Positions 27,101 through 35,191 of a stretch of DNA of 39,539 nt are shown in pieces. The notes under the pieces are model-generated. The model was not told where the DNA came from and made no database searches. It worked only from the letters and a program-made list of their open reading frames with translations. Source of the stretch: Phocaeicola faecicola (GTDB lineage: Bacteria > Bacteroidota > Bacteroidia > Bacteroidales > Bacteroidaceae); contig NZ_JABSOE010000040.1 of NCBI RefSeq assembly GCF_013618865.1, positions 1-39,539 on the forward strand, written 5' to 3'. Position numbers and translations under genes: made by a program. How positions within the stretch are numbered: the stretch's first letter is position 1; the number at the start of each line of letters is the position of its first letter.

Positions 27101-28372
27101 TTTTATTTTATCCTTGTCAATAGGTGTTGCTTTACTTGCGTCAAAAAGATAACTCGCAAGCATAGGATTACGTAGTTGCTCGAAATTTTCTGTTATATAA
27201 TCGAACGATTCTTGTAAACGATTTACTTTTTCTGAATCACCTGTTAAATCTGTTGCTATCTTAGTGAGTTTCTTTTCACTGATAAGTCTGTCAACCGCAG
27301 TTATATTAGACTGTTCAACTACAAATGTTAAGACAGGGTAATTTACATTCTTAAGTTTTCCAATTTCAACACCATTACAACTAAAGACTTCACCTCTTAA
27401 AGTTCCGATAACAACAGATTCATGTTCTTGTTGACCAAAAACATTTCTCTCTATCAGGAATTTATCTAAGCTTGATAACGGATTAATCTCAAACTCAAAA
27501 GGAATTGGAGCATACTCTTTGGTTTCTCCAGTTTCTTCATCTTCAACAGTACATCCATTTTTAATTTCATTCAAAATGTCACCTAATGCAGAATGAAAGT
27601 CTCTAGCCTGGGAATGACTATCATACGATTGCCTAAAAGATAGTTCTCCCATCTTGTTTGATATAATAACAATATTTGGAAAACAGTCTTCCAATTGAGC
27701 CTCTATTTCTTCCCTTTTGTTTTTCTGATAATTCCAGATTCTTCCCTCAATGAATGGCTGTGGGAAGAAGTTCATATAAAGGCATTCACATTCTTCCTCA
27801 AATGTCTTAAGCAACATAGGAGAAAGGGTGTCTATATTTGCATAAAAATTCCAAGAGTCCTTCGTTAATGGCACAAGTTCTGTATTGAACTTTTGCTTAA
27901 AAGACTTTTGAAACAATTCGAATTTTGACTCTGTGTTTACCTTAACAACGAGTTTACCGTCAGAAACGTATAATTTTGCAGTATTAACATCAAGCAAAAT
28001 CGGCTGTTTCATGTATTGAAGCAGACATTTATTGATTTGAGTAAAGATTTTCCAAATTTCACGGATAGATTTCTCTTCACCTTCTAAATTGACGATATCT
28101 TCCGCTACTTGCTCACGAATTTTCTGTTCATCAACTTTTTTCTTACTTAGTTCATATTTTTTGTTGCCAAATCGATCAATCCCTTTTTCACCTAAGATCA
28201 TGACCTCAATTTCATCGTTAACGTTAAGAACTTCATTAACATGAAATTTGCGAGCTGGAATCTCTGTAATATGCACCAAGCCAGAACTTCTATCGCTAAG
28301 CTCTACAAAAGCTCCAAAATCTACGATAGAAGTGACTTTAGCTGCTACTATTTCACCTTTATTGTATGCCAT
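24197..28372 (-). CDS. S1 domain - UPF1-like SF1 helicase - Ppx/GppA-like fusion protein
   Basis: This 1391-residue protein has three recognisable parts. Residues 1-75 are an S1 RNA-binding domain (GEIVAAKVTSIVDFGAFVEL, GLVHITEI). Residues of about 430-1000 are an SF1 helicase: IQGPPGTGKST near 460, VVIQDEASKATPSEL near 668, IIGDHRQLPP, KKQYRMHPDI, DRFQGMERNIVIVSLVRSN and LNVALSRAKR. Residues of about 1055-1390 resemble exopolyphosphatase/guanosine pentaphosphatase: VATAAYRTARNRDEIVSFI, TGINVRILSKKEES and MIDQGGGSTEVSVF. The first phosphate loop reads LELSTKAVKC, so the usual Asp is replaced. The middle region (75-430) is unassigned. It lies 18 bases after hsdR and 2 bases before the DarT fusion gene. 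It may couple nucleic-acid unwinding to nucleotide signalling or polyphosphate turnover, which is inferred. Confidence 0.85.
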   Translation of the reverse strand: MAYNKGEIVAAKVTSIVDFGAFVELSDRSSGLVHITEIPARKFHVNEVLNVNDEIEVMILGEKGIDRFGNKKYELSKKKVDEQKIREQVAEDIVNLEGEEKSIREIWKIFTQINKCLLQYMKQPILLDVNTAKLYVSDGKLVVKVNTESKFELFQKSFKQKFNTELVPLTKDSWNFYANIDTLSPMLLKTFEEECECLYMNFFPQPFIEGRIWNYQKNKREEIEAQLEDCFPNIVIISNKMGELSFRQSYDSHSQARDFHSALGDILNEIKNGCTVEDEETGETKEYAPIPFEFEINPLSSLDKFLIERNVFGQQEHESVVIGTLRGEVFSCNGVEIGKLKNVNYPVLTFVVEQSNITAVDRLISEKKLTKIATDLTGDSEKVNRLQESFDYITENFEQLRNPMLASYLFDASKATPIDKDKIKERVKLIEENKLNSHLNEWQVEAIAKAVEAKDLAVIQGPPGTGKSTAIAELIWQLALYNPKDRILLTSEANLAVDNALDRLKFSEHNLVKPIRIGAGDKFSSEGLPYAITEMMKWAGIDFSKNFILKEDNEAIEESEEYKLFNPNNIALVRWLKNILNRSQIQDESIEKAWFHFMMNLPQDLRKLVFNLYRSNCNVIGATCSSITEKNYAAIEAHKENTESRFMNRYKNVFKDEEHLAFDVVIQDEASKATPSELSMPLVYGTKSIIIGDHRQLPPNLDREDILYKLHYQALQSVDVEEKEQIVELEKFVRHNFDQLEKSHFERLFMHANPSIKGTFKKQYRMHPDINKVIEQFYIKDGGLECGFIDEDYESEGTTFSRYHGIDIEGLLSPENHVVWIDTNSPEIAEGTSRTNKGEVDAIEWVLSQLAESESFARYNSKFNNEEDKEIGLITFYGAQLKQLRRLQANYSGKLTLKPSSVDRFQGMERNIVIVSLVRSNCIAENEKQAPDFRVYKELGYRKQKDFGFAKSPNRLNVALSRAKRLLIIVGNSAHYSAYKNKDGEAIYKNVFDSIKNNPNGRVIRWEHKLMKKRPRPISKNRSANLNTRDINPATDGHLRVIETWLRPCADRNNPKIAVLELSTKAVKCLIGKDQDVIRSAKVDEFNFQNFIRNANKTETGKGLNSQNEMDMRYFEMNVLPTIRNWKRVMQAENVDIVYTVATAAYRTARNRDEIVSFIKDKTGINVRILSKKEESVSTMFAYLFSSRYKQEMLTSEHVIMIDQGGGSTEVSVFRQNDLVNSYSINLGTTALRNILFLDSDRNTPVEEALSRSDQKIKERLVTFYKNMGEAMTSETESFCISVGTAITHATGGKNNAAQHDRVMTREKIEDCINTCTEAILSQFDTVGDLNDFDFEASKGNKKLDDQITMRLGLPMFLSLMDKFNIKEIHVSGTGLWYGIYLQYLHNISDK

Positions 28373-28390
28373 ATTTATATTAAATGTCGA

Positions 28391-31300
28391 TTATATATTA
28401 GTTAACTGACTCACTGCTGCTTGAAATACCCTTGCATTCACAAAGTTCTGGAAGTCAGGATTAGCGAAGTACGTTTGCACGAACTCTGTCTTTTCTTCCA
28501 GCATAGCAGCTACGATGTTGATGATGTCATCATTGAAGGTTATCTGAGCCACCTGTTTGTCACCATTACGAACGGCATTCGCAAAGTCAACGCTTGTTGC
28601 AATGCGAGCTGGCAGTTCCTCTATCTGACGTTGGACTTCATCACGGTTCTTCCACTCTATGTTGCCGTATGTATCGTTAAAGTCCTTTACTATACTTGAC
28701 AAAGCATCTATTTCTGGCTGTGGCTTACCGCCACCTGTGCCTACAGGGATTGGTCTGACATTGGTATCTTCGTTTTCAAGGACAATGGCACGTTCTTCTT
28801 CCTTCACGATGCGGTACTTGTCAAAGTTAATATCATCGAGCAAGCCATCTGTGTAGTCATCTATCTTCAGCTTTGGCAATTTCTTAACCAGAAGGGAATA
28901 GAAGACATACTGCTTTTCCCACTCTGGACTCTCATACGGCAAGATGGCAGAGAAATAAGGGTAACAGCGGTTGAAGTTCTTTATTGCGCTCTTGCACTTT
29001 ATCTGATCATCCTCGTTGAGTTCTGTCTTGAAGCGAACAACAACGGCATCAATGATAGAGTCTATCCTTGGGCGGTCTTCATCGGTACCCATCAGTTTTA
29101 GTGTTGCTACTTGGTCAACATCGTCCTGTGTGTAGAAATTGAATGCCTCAATAGTCTCGGTGAGATCATTGAGTTTGTTCACATCAGACTCACCTTCGAG
29201 GATTGTTGTTTTGTAATACCTCTGGAATGACTGGCGAATCATTTCAGGGTCATTGGCAAAGTCAAGAACAAAGGTGTCTTGTTTCTTTGGATGGCAACGA
29301 TTCAAACGTGAGAGTGTCTGTACAGCCTTCAAGTCACTTATCTGCTTATCCACGTACATGGTATGCAGCAATGGCTGGTCGTAACCTGTCTGGAATTTGT
29401 CTGCTACAATCAATAACCGGTATGGTTCTTGTTCTACACGTTGTTCTATCTCGGCTGAAGGGAAACCGTTCAACTCTGCTTCGGTAACGACCTTGCCGTT
29501 AATGACTTTATCAGTGAACGCCACAATAGCCTTGTAAGGGCTGTTTCGTTCTTCTAACATCTTTGTAATCACTTTGTAGAACTCAATGGAACGCTCAATA
29601 CTACTGGTTATCACCATAGCACGAGCCTTACCACCTATCTTCATATAGACCTTCTTAAGGAAGTGCTCTACGATAATTTCAGCCTTCTTCTCTATAGTTT
29701 CAGGCTGATGCTCTACATAAACGCGAATCTTACCCAAAGCCTTCTTCTTATCGTATTCAGGATCGTCTTCGACAGCCTTTAATACACGATAATAAGAAGA
29801 GTAAGGTGTATAGTTCTTCAGTACATCAAGGATAAAGCCTTCCTCAATGGCTTGTTTCATGGTGTATTCGTGGAATGGTATGTACAGAGGTTCCTCATTT
29901 ATGCGCTCCACCTTATCACCGAACATTTCCAGAGTTTTGTTCTTTGGTGTGGCGGTAAAGGCATAGTAATTGGCATTCTTTGCCATCTTCCTTCCCTTTA
30001 TTATTCTGTGAATCTTATCCTCAATGTCCTCTGAATCACCATAAGTCATGTCTGAATTATCAGCCACCATTGACGGATAATCATCTTTTTCGTAGGTGTA
30101 ACTACCAGTCTTCAACGGAACGACAGGAGTAGCATTACCAGAAATACCTGTTGCAAGGTTAGCTGACAGCGATCCATTTTGGCTGCTGTGTGCTTCATCT
30201 ATGATAATGGCAAAACGCTTATCCTTCAATGAACTGCCAATCTCATCAAGGATGAACGAGAACTTGAAGATGGTACTGATGATAATCTTCTTCCCTCCAG
30301 TCAACAGTTCACGGAGTGTTCCTGACTTATCTGCCCATCCCACGAGATTGTTTAATCTCTGGAAGGCATTTATGTTGTCGCGAATCTGCTTGTCTAGGTT
30401 CACACGGTCAGTTACCACAATGATGCTATCAAAGAATGGTTCTTGATTCTGTTGCAACAGAGTGACGAGCTGATATGCAAGCCATGTGATGGAGTTTGAC
30501 TTTCCACTTCCTGCACTGTGCTGAATGAGGAATCTGCGACCGATAGGCGACATCTTTGTCACATTCAGCAACGAGCGAACGGCATCCAGCTGATGGTATC
30601 GTGGCCAGATAACAGTTTCCTTCACCTTATGAGTCTTTTTGTCCTCGCTACTGATGACTTGTGCAAAGTTCTCAATGATGTTGGAAAGTGTAGGCTTAGT
30701 CAGAATATCTTTCCAAAGGTACGAGGTCATTGTATCTCCTTCAATGACTGGATTACCAGCACCACCATTCACACCGCAGTTGAAGGGCAAGAACCAGGAG
30801 TCTTTACCTGCCAATGTGGTACACATCCACACCTGGAAGTCATCCACCGCAAAGTGAACAGCACAGCGCTTCTTTTGTAACAGAAGTTCCTTTGGGTCAC
30901 GGTCACTACGGTATTGTGCAATGGCATTTTCGTATGTCTGACCTGTGAAGTTGTTCTTCAACTCAAATGTAGCGAGGGGTAAACCATTGATAAATACAAC
31001 AAAATCTATCTCATTTGTATTCACCTTAGAGTACATAACTTGACGGATGACACCGAAGATGTTATGCTCGTACGCGACCTTTGCACTTGGATTCAGTTCT
31101 GATGGCAATGGATAGTACAGATTAAAGGTTGAACCATTGAACTTATATCCCTTACGTAGTACGTCTGTCACACCACGCTTCGTTATCTCGTTTGCCAGTC
31201 TGGTGAAGAACTTGAAACGCTCACTTGGTGAGGCAAAGCACATTGATTGCTTCACCTTTTCTGGCTGAGTCTCAGTAACGAAACGTTCCACCCACTTGTC

Positions 31301-31411
31301 AACCAAGGCAAAATCCTTATTGTAAGCATGTGGAGTTTCCTGTTCATAACCATTATGGTCACGTAGCCAGTCAACGATTATCTTCTCAAGTCCTGTTTCA
31401 GATGTGTCCAT
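28391..31411 (-). CDS. hsdR: Type I restriction enzyme R subunit
   Basis: This 1006-residue protein has the HsdR layout. The N-terminal nuclease domain (about residues 1-200) has EIDFVVFINGLPLATFELKN, which supplies the D and ExK catalytic residues. The motor follows: QHSAGSGKSNSITWLAYQL (Walker A, about 300), IIDEAHSSQNG (motif II) and YYAFTATPKNKTLEMFG (motif III). Later come a LLIVADKFQTGYDQPLLHTM segment and TLSRLNRCHP (motifs V/VI). It cuts DNA remotely after translocation when sites are unmethylated. The length is normal and the frame intact. It follows the HsdMS stop by 3 bases. Confidence 0.95.
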   Translation of the reverse strand: MDTSETGLEKIIVDWLRDHNGYEQETPHAYNKDFALVDKWVERFVTETQPEKVKQSMCFASPSERFKFFTRLANEITKRGVTDVLRKGYKFNGSTFNLYYPLPSELNPSAKVAYEHNIFGVIRQVMYSKVNTNEIDFVVFINGLPLATFELKNNFTGQTYENAIAQYRSDRDPKELLLQKKRCAVHFAVDDFQVWMCTTLAGKDSWFLPFNCGVNGGAGNPVIEGDTMTSYLWKDILTKPTLSNIIENFAQVISSEDKKTHKVKETVIWPRYHQLDAVRSLLNVTKMSPIGRRFLIQHSAGSGKSNSITWLAYQLVTLLQQNQEPFFDSIIVVTDRVNLDKQIRDNINAFQRLNNLVGWADKSGTLRELLTGGKKIIISTIFKFSFILDEIGSSLKDKRFAIIIDEAHSSQNGSLSANLATGISGNATPVVPLKTGSYTYEKDDYPSMVADNSDMTYGDSEDIEDKIHRIIKGRKMAKNANYYAFTATPKNKTLEMFGDKVERINEEPLYIPFHEYTMKQAIEEGFILDVLKNYTPYSSYYRVLKAVEDDPEYDKKKALGKIRVYVEHQPETIEKKAEIIVEHFLKKVYMKIGGKARAMVITSSIERSIEFYKVITKMLEERNSPYKAIVAFTDKVINGKVVTEAELNGFPSAEIEQRVEQEPYRLLIVADKFQTGYDQPLLHTMYVDKQISDLKAVQTLSRLNRCHPKKQDTFVLDFANDPEMIRQSFQRYYKTTILEGESDVNKLNDLTETIEAFNFYTQDDVDQVATLKLMGTDEDRPRIDSIIDAVVVRFKTELNEDDQIKCKSAIKNFNRCYPYFSAILPYESPEWEKQYVFYSLLVKKLPKLKIDDYTDGLLDDINFDKYRIVKEEERAIVLENEDTNVRPIPVGTGGGKPQPEIDALSSIVKDFNDTYGNIEWKNRDEVQRQIEELPARIATSVDFANAVRNGDKQVAQITFNDDIINIVAAMLEEKTEFVQTYFANPDFQNFVNARVFQAAVSQLTNI

Positions 31412-31414
31412 AAC

Positions 31415-33880
31415 TTAAACTTTAATTTTACCTGTTATAATGTCAGATATAAGATGCTTCTTGTACTCCTTCAATGCATTTACATTATCCTCAAAGGCAT
31501 AAATCAATTCATTGACCTCATTGAGTTTTGTAAATCCTTTTATTTCATCTTTAGGTGGAATAGGAATGTATTTATTCCCAAGAATGTTGTAATTGATATT
31601 TTGACCTTCTCTGATTCCAGTTACACAGGTTTTTAGTACATTGATAAAAACGGAGGACTTAAATAGATACTTAAAATACTCTGTATAGTCTTCATCGATT
31701 GGGTGAAGTATCGTGTAGGCTGCACTAATTATACCACGGTAATAGGCATATTCAATACCTCCCTGGAATGATCGAAGACTTATGACAAAGTCTCCTTTCT
31801 TTACTAATTTCAAGTTTTCAAAACCCTTAGTAACGGCTACAACACTACCATCATACAGTGATTGTGGAATAACACCTTTGTTCTGAGTAGCACAGAGCAT
31901 TTCCTCGTCAGGATGTCCAGTATCATTGATTTCATCGAAACAATACTTAAATTGTATTTCGTCCCAATGAGCTGGAATTTTACCAAAAATAGGATTCTTG
32001 CTTTCTTTCAGATCTATATTGTCTGTTCTGAACCAATCTGACAGTTTTGGGAGCAAAGACAATACCTCCTTTTGCATAGAACCGATTTTGACTTGCAGAT
32101 CTTTGGTTTCTTTTGCATCAACTTTTCTACTGAAATAATTCGCAAATCTAATCTCGTATCCTAACGTTGCTTTTCCTAAAATTGCTTCAGGGTCTCGTTG
32201 CTGTACTTCCTTTTCAAAAAAACGTTCTATGCCACCCTCATAGTTATAAGGGATTTGGAAAGAATACTTGTCCTTGACGTATTTTACCTTTCCTTTAACC
32301 ATAACCGTCTCACCTTTGTCATTTTTTGCAGGGCGCAAGACTTCAACGTCCCAATAGCCAAACTCTTCGTTATCAAGAATTACACTATTGTCATTGTTCT
32401 GAAAGTTTACAAGCAAATCAAGAATTTCTTTTCTGTTTTTATCACTTGTATAACAATTCTTTTTTCCAAGATGCTTATCTAAAACAGTTTTTATATTGGA
32501 AGCATCGATAAGTTGAACCTTACCTTTACGCCTTTCTTCCTTACGATTTGTCACTACCCAAATGTATGTCGCAATCTTTGTATTGTAAAAGTCATTGTCT
32601 GGCATCTGTATTATTGCTTCCAGTAAATCATTTTCAATGATATACTTACGAAGATTGCTCTCTCCGCCACCTGCTTTTCCAGTAAATAGCGAAGAGCCAT
32701 TGTGAACTTCAACAATGCGAGTTCCCAATGGTGAGTCTTTCATACGACTTATATTATTGGCGAGAAAAAGCATTTGGCAATCACCAATTTCTGGAATGAA
32801 ACTTGTTACTCCATCAAAGAAGCGAGGATCCGTTATTTCTTTCTTGTCTTCTATTCCCCATTTTTTAAGATCTTCCTTCCAAGGTGTACCGAAAGGAGGG
32901 TTGCTAATACAGAAGTCAAACTTCTCGCCAGCATGACCATCCTGACTAATGGTTGAACCGAAGGCAATATACTGATGATCGACTGAGCCAAGACGATAAG
33001 AGAACTTATTGATGTTGCCACTTATCATGAGGTCAGCCTTGCAAGTTGCGTAGGTATCTGGTTGCAATTCCTGTCCGAAGATGCTTGTGCGAACACGCTT
33101 ACCTTCTTCATTTGCAATACGTTCAATCTCTTCTTGGACAATAGTCAAAATACCACCAGTACCACATGCACCATCATAGATGGTGTAGGTATTGTCGGTT
33201 ATCTTGTCTTTGATAGGCTCAATAGCCAACTGCCCAAGCAGACGAACATAATCACGAGGCGTGAAATGTTCACCAGCTTCGGTCACGTTGTTTTCCTCAT
33301 TGAACTTGCGAAGCAGTTCCTCGAAGATGGTTCCCATGGTGTGGTTGTCGAGTCCTGGTAGACGTTCAACCATTTCTTTTGTACCATCCTCATTAATCAC
33401 TTCCTGCATTACAGGCTTCACAGAGAGGTTTATATTCTCGTCCGTGAACTTCTCCAGAAGTGAACCAAGGCGATTTGCCTCAATCAGGTTGTCCACCTGT
33501 TGACGAAGTTTGAACTTATCTATGATGTCCTGCACGTCCTGAGAGAAACCATTGAAGTACTCAATGATATTCATCTTCAGACGCTGTGGATCAATCTCGT
33601 TTTTAAGTGTCTTCATCGTGAAGGCACTGGTATTGTAGAATGGATAGCCAGTAACCTGAGTGAGGAAAGGAGTATAATCTGCCAGATGATGACTGTCACA
33701 GAACTCCTTCTTTTCGAGAACGGCTGCTTTGGTAGATTCAAGGAGCACGTCTATTCGACGAAGCACCATGAATGGCAGGATTATCTTTTTGTAGTCACCT
33801 TTCTCGAAAGCATGTACCAAAACATCGTTGGCGATATTCCAGATGAAGGAGAAGAGTGCGTTATATTGCTTGTTGTCCAT
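31415..33880 (-). CDS. Type I modification-specificity fusion (HsdM-HsdS, single TRD)
   Basis: This 821-residue protein joins an N6-adenine methyltransferase to a specificity region. The N-terminal helical HsdM domain is followed by YDGACGTGGILT (SAM site, about 235) and the catalytic SNPPFG (about 325). Coordinates up to about residue 600 fit HsdM. From about residue 620 the sequence PAHWDEIQFKYCFDEI and a C-terminal coiled segment (LNEVNELIYAFEDNVNALKE) look like one HsdS half with one target recognition domain and one spacer helix. A single-TRD subunit would act as a dimer and read a symmetric split site, which is inferred. The gene lies 22 bases after the XRE gene and 3 before hsdR. Confidence 0.88.
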   Translation of the reverse strand: MDNKQYNALFSFIWNIANDVLVHAFEKGDYKKIILPFMVLRRIDVLLESTKAAVLEKKEFCDSHHLADYTPFLTQVTGYPFYNTSAFTMKTLKNEIDPQRLKMNIIEYFNGFSQDVQDIIDKFKLRQQVDNLIEANRLGSLLEKFTDENINLSVKPVMQEVINEDGTKEMVERLPGLDNHTMGTIFEELLRKFNEENNVTEAGEHFTPRDYVRLLGQLAIEPIKDKITDNTYTIYDGACGTGGILTIVQEEIERIANEEGKRVRTSIFGQELQPDTYATCKADLMISGNINKFSYRLGSVDHQYIAFGSTISQDGHAGEKFDFCISNPPFGTPWKEDLKKWGIEDKKEITDPRFFDGVTSFIPEIGDCQMLFLANNISRMKDSPLGTRIVEVHNGSSLFTGKAGGGESNLRKYIIENDLLEAIIQMPDNDFYNTKIATYIWVVTNRKEERRKGKVQLIDASNIKTVLDKHLGKKNCYTSDKNRKEILDLLVNFQNNDNSVILDNEEFGYWDVEVLRPAKNDKGETVMVKGKVKYVKDKYSFQIPYNYEGGIERFFEKEVQQRDPEAILGKATLGYEIRFANYFSRKVDAKETKDLQVKIGSMQKEVLSLLPKLSDWFRTDNIDLKESKNPIFGKIPAHWDEIQFKYCFDEINDTGHPDEEMLCATQNKGVIPQSLYDGSVVAVTKGFENLKLVKKGDFVISLRSFQGGIEYAYYRGIISAAYTILHPIDEDYTEYFKYLFKSSVFINVLKTCVTGIREGQNINYNILGNKYIPIPPKDEIKGFTKLNEVNELIYAFEDNVNALKEYKKHLISDIITGKIKV

Positions 33881-33902
33881 AAGATTTTAGATTTGAGAGT
33901 GA

Positions 33903-34124
33903 TTAAGCTTCAATTTGCACCTCTTCAGTACGAATCAGTTCCGTAATCTCAACGTTCAGAACCTTTGAGATTTTGATCAGCGTTTCGAGATTTGGCTGTG
34001 AGAAATTCGTCATCCATTTAGAGACAGTCGCCTGACTGACTCCTAACTTTTTCGATAACCATATATTTGACAGATCCTTCTCTGCCATTACGACCTTTAA
34101 CCGATTCAACTTCTTTACTTCCAT
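33903..34124 (-). CDS. XRE-family HTH regulator of the defence operon
   Basis: The preferred start at 34124 gives 73 residues (MEVKKLNRLKVVMAEKDLSN). An upstream in-frame ATG at 34268 would add 48 residues but would place the predicted promoter inside the gene. The helix-turn-helix is WLSKKLGVSQATVSKWMTN, followed by LIKISKVLNVEITELI, the standard XRE core. It is the first gene of the 16 kb operon, 22 bases before the HsdMS gene. It resembles controller proteins of restriction-modification and toxin-antitoxin loci and probably limits expression of the whole set. Confidence 0.88.
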   Translation of the reverse strand: MEVKKLNRLKVVMAEKDLSNIWLSKKLGVSQATVSKWMTNFSQPNLETLIKISKVLNVEITELIRTEEVQIEA

Positions 34125-34143
34125 ATTCGTAAAATTTATGGTG

Positions 34144-34172
34144 CAAATATAACAAGAAATAATTGAAACAAA
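34144..34172 (-). promoter_or_regulatory. Predicted promoter of the XRE-hsd-DarT operon
   Basis: On the minus strand TATATTTG (34144-34151) fits TAnnTTTG, and TTTG (34169-34172) lies 17 bases upstream, close to the usual -33 spacing. Transcription would start about 13 bases before the ATG at 34124, leaving a very short leader. This spacing also supports the shorter XRE start. Confidence 0.55.
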
Positions 34173-34765
34173 TTTCGTTTTACGAAAGATTTTAATCAAA
34201 TTGTAGTGATCTTTCTGCAAATAATATGAAAAACACAAGTTTTCAAGCACTTTTTTACCAGAAGCCAAAGATAGAAGCTTTAAGGTTCTCTGCTCTTAAC
34301 TTTAAAGACTCTAACATTGGCAACAGGTTATCGATAATATGTCTGAAAAATGAGAACAATTAGACCGTACCGATGATGCAGGCTAAAGCTTGCACTGACG
34401 GAACGGCCTATATCCTTGAATGCCCGTCTTAAAATACAGGCAAGCTGTTCCGACTGTTCGTATTTCATGCGATGCCGGAACAAATTGCCTTATGCTACGG
34501 AAACTTACCGGCTGACTTGCTTCGTATCCCGATACCAGGCAAGTTTCAACCGACAGATTCATACAATCATGCAGATAAATCAGGACAGTTGCCAAAGACA
34601 GAGCCTTTAAGGTTGCGCTGCTCTTCACTTCAAAGGCTCTGACATTGACAACTGATTATCGATAACATGTCTGAAAACGAAAACAAGCAGGTCGTCCCGA
34701 TGATGCAGGCTAAAGCTTGCACTGACGGAACGGCCTAAATCCTTGAATACTCGTTTTAAAATACA

Positions 34766-34816
34766 GGCAAGCTGTTCCGACTGTTCGTATTTCATGCGAT
34801 GCCGGAACAACTTGCC
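34766..34816. repeat. Long hairpin within the 327-base repeat
   Basis: Arms GGCAAGCTGTTCCG (34766-34779) and CGGAACAACTTGCC (34803-34816) are complementary over 14 bases with one mismatch. The same structure with two mismatches is in the preceding copy. It fits either a structured RNA or a folded single-stranded recombination site. Confidence 0.7.
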
Positions 34817-34915
34817 TTATGCTACGGAAACTTACTGGCTGACTTGCTTCGTATCTGTGATACCAGGCAAGTTTCACCCGACAGGTTCATACAATCATGC
34901 AGATAAATCAGGACA

Positions 34916-34980
34916 GTTGCCAAAGACAGAGCCTTTAAGGTTGCGCTACTCTTCACTTTAAAGGCTCTGACATTGGCAAC
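34916..34980. repeat. Two-step hairpin within the 327-base repeat
   Basis: The outer arms GTTGCCAA (34916-34923) and TTGGCAAC (34973-34980) enclose inner arms AGAGCCTTTAA (34928-34938) and TTAAAGGCTCT (34958-34968), all perfect, separated by 4-base internal loops. The earlier copies keep the pairing with a few mismatches, including the truncated copy next to the defence cargo. Confidence 0.75.
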
Positions 34981-35089
34981 CGGTTACCGGTGGCTTGTCT
35001 GAAAACGGATACTGTACTCTTCAAAAATCATGGAATACTGAATGTCAGGAAAACATTGGAGCATCATACCCGGAACCGTTTCTTATGTG

Positions 35090-35119
35090 CAAAGGTACTG
35101 CGGACTGGAGAAACGCCAA
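35090..35119 (-). promoter_or_regulatory. Predicted promoter reading into the tandem repeats
   Basis: On the minus strand TACCTTTG (35090-35097) fits TAnnTTTG, and TTG (35117-35119) lies 19 bases upstream. Transcription would run through the 327-base repeats and on towards the XRE gene. Confidence 0.45.
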
Positions 35120-35164
35120 GTGACGCTTGCGCTTTCAGTCGGAGGACTTGACGGCAGCCTTCCG

Positions 35165-35191
35165 CAAATTTTCTCATACCTCAAAAATTTG
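35165..35191. promoter_or_regulatory. Inverted repeat in the leader
   Basis: Arms CAAATTTT (35165-35172) and AAAATTTG (35184-35191) are perfectly complementary around an 11-base loop. No U-run follows, so an operator or a leader RNA hairpin is more likely than a terminator. Confidence 0.35.

Larger units (their letters stand above)
34264..35010. repeat. Structured tandem repeat, about 2.3 copies of 327 bases
   Basis: Copy B (34372-34698) and copy C (34699 to about 35008) match over nearly their whole length, with a period of 327-328. A truncated third copy (34264-34371) holds only the last third. Landmarks recur at 327-base spacing: GATGATGCAGGCTAAAGC at 34372 and 34699, and GCCTTTAAGG at 34603 and 34931, with a variant at 34276. 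Each copy contains several long inverted repeats. Short ORFs inside it differ between copies in frame and end, so it is probably non-coding. Confidence 0.85.

Noticed and set aside
34125..34268. Longer start for the XRE regulator
   Set aside because: It would put the predicted promoter inside the gene and the extra 48 residues are unlike XRE proteins. The short form begins right at the family core.
34416..34961. Open frames of 64 and 72 codons inside the tandem repeats (34416-34610, 34743-34961) that look alike
   Set aside because: They are similar only because the DNA is repeated. The frames diverge and stop differently between copies, and the conserved features are inverted repeats rather than codons.
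34372..35010. CRISPR-like or gene-duplication explanation for the 327-base repeats
   Set aside because: The repeats are contiguous without spacers, far longer than CRISPR repeats, and carry no intact gene.
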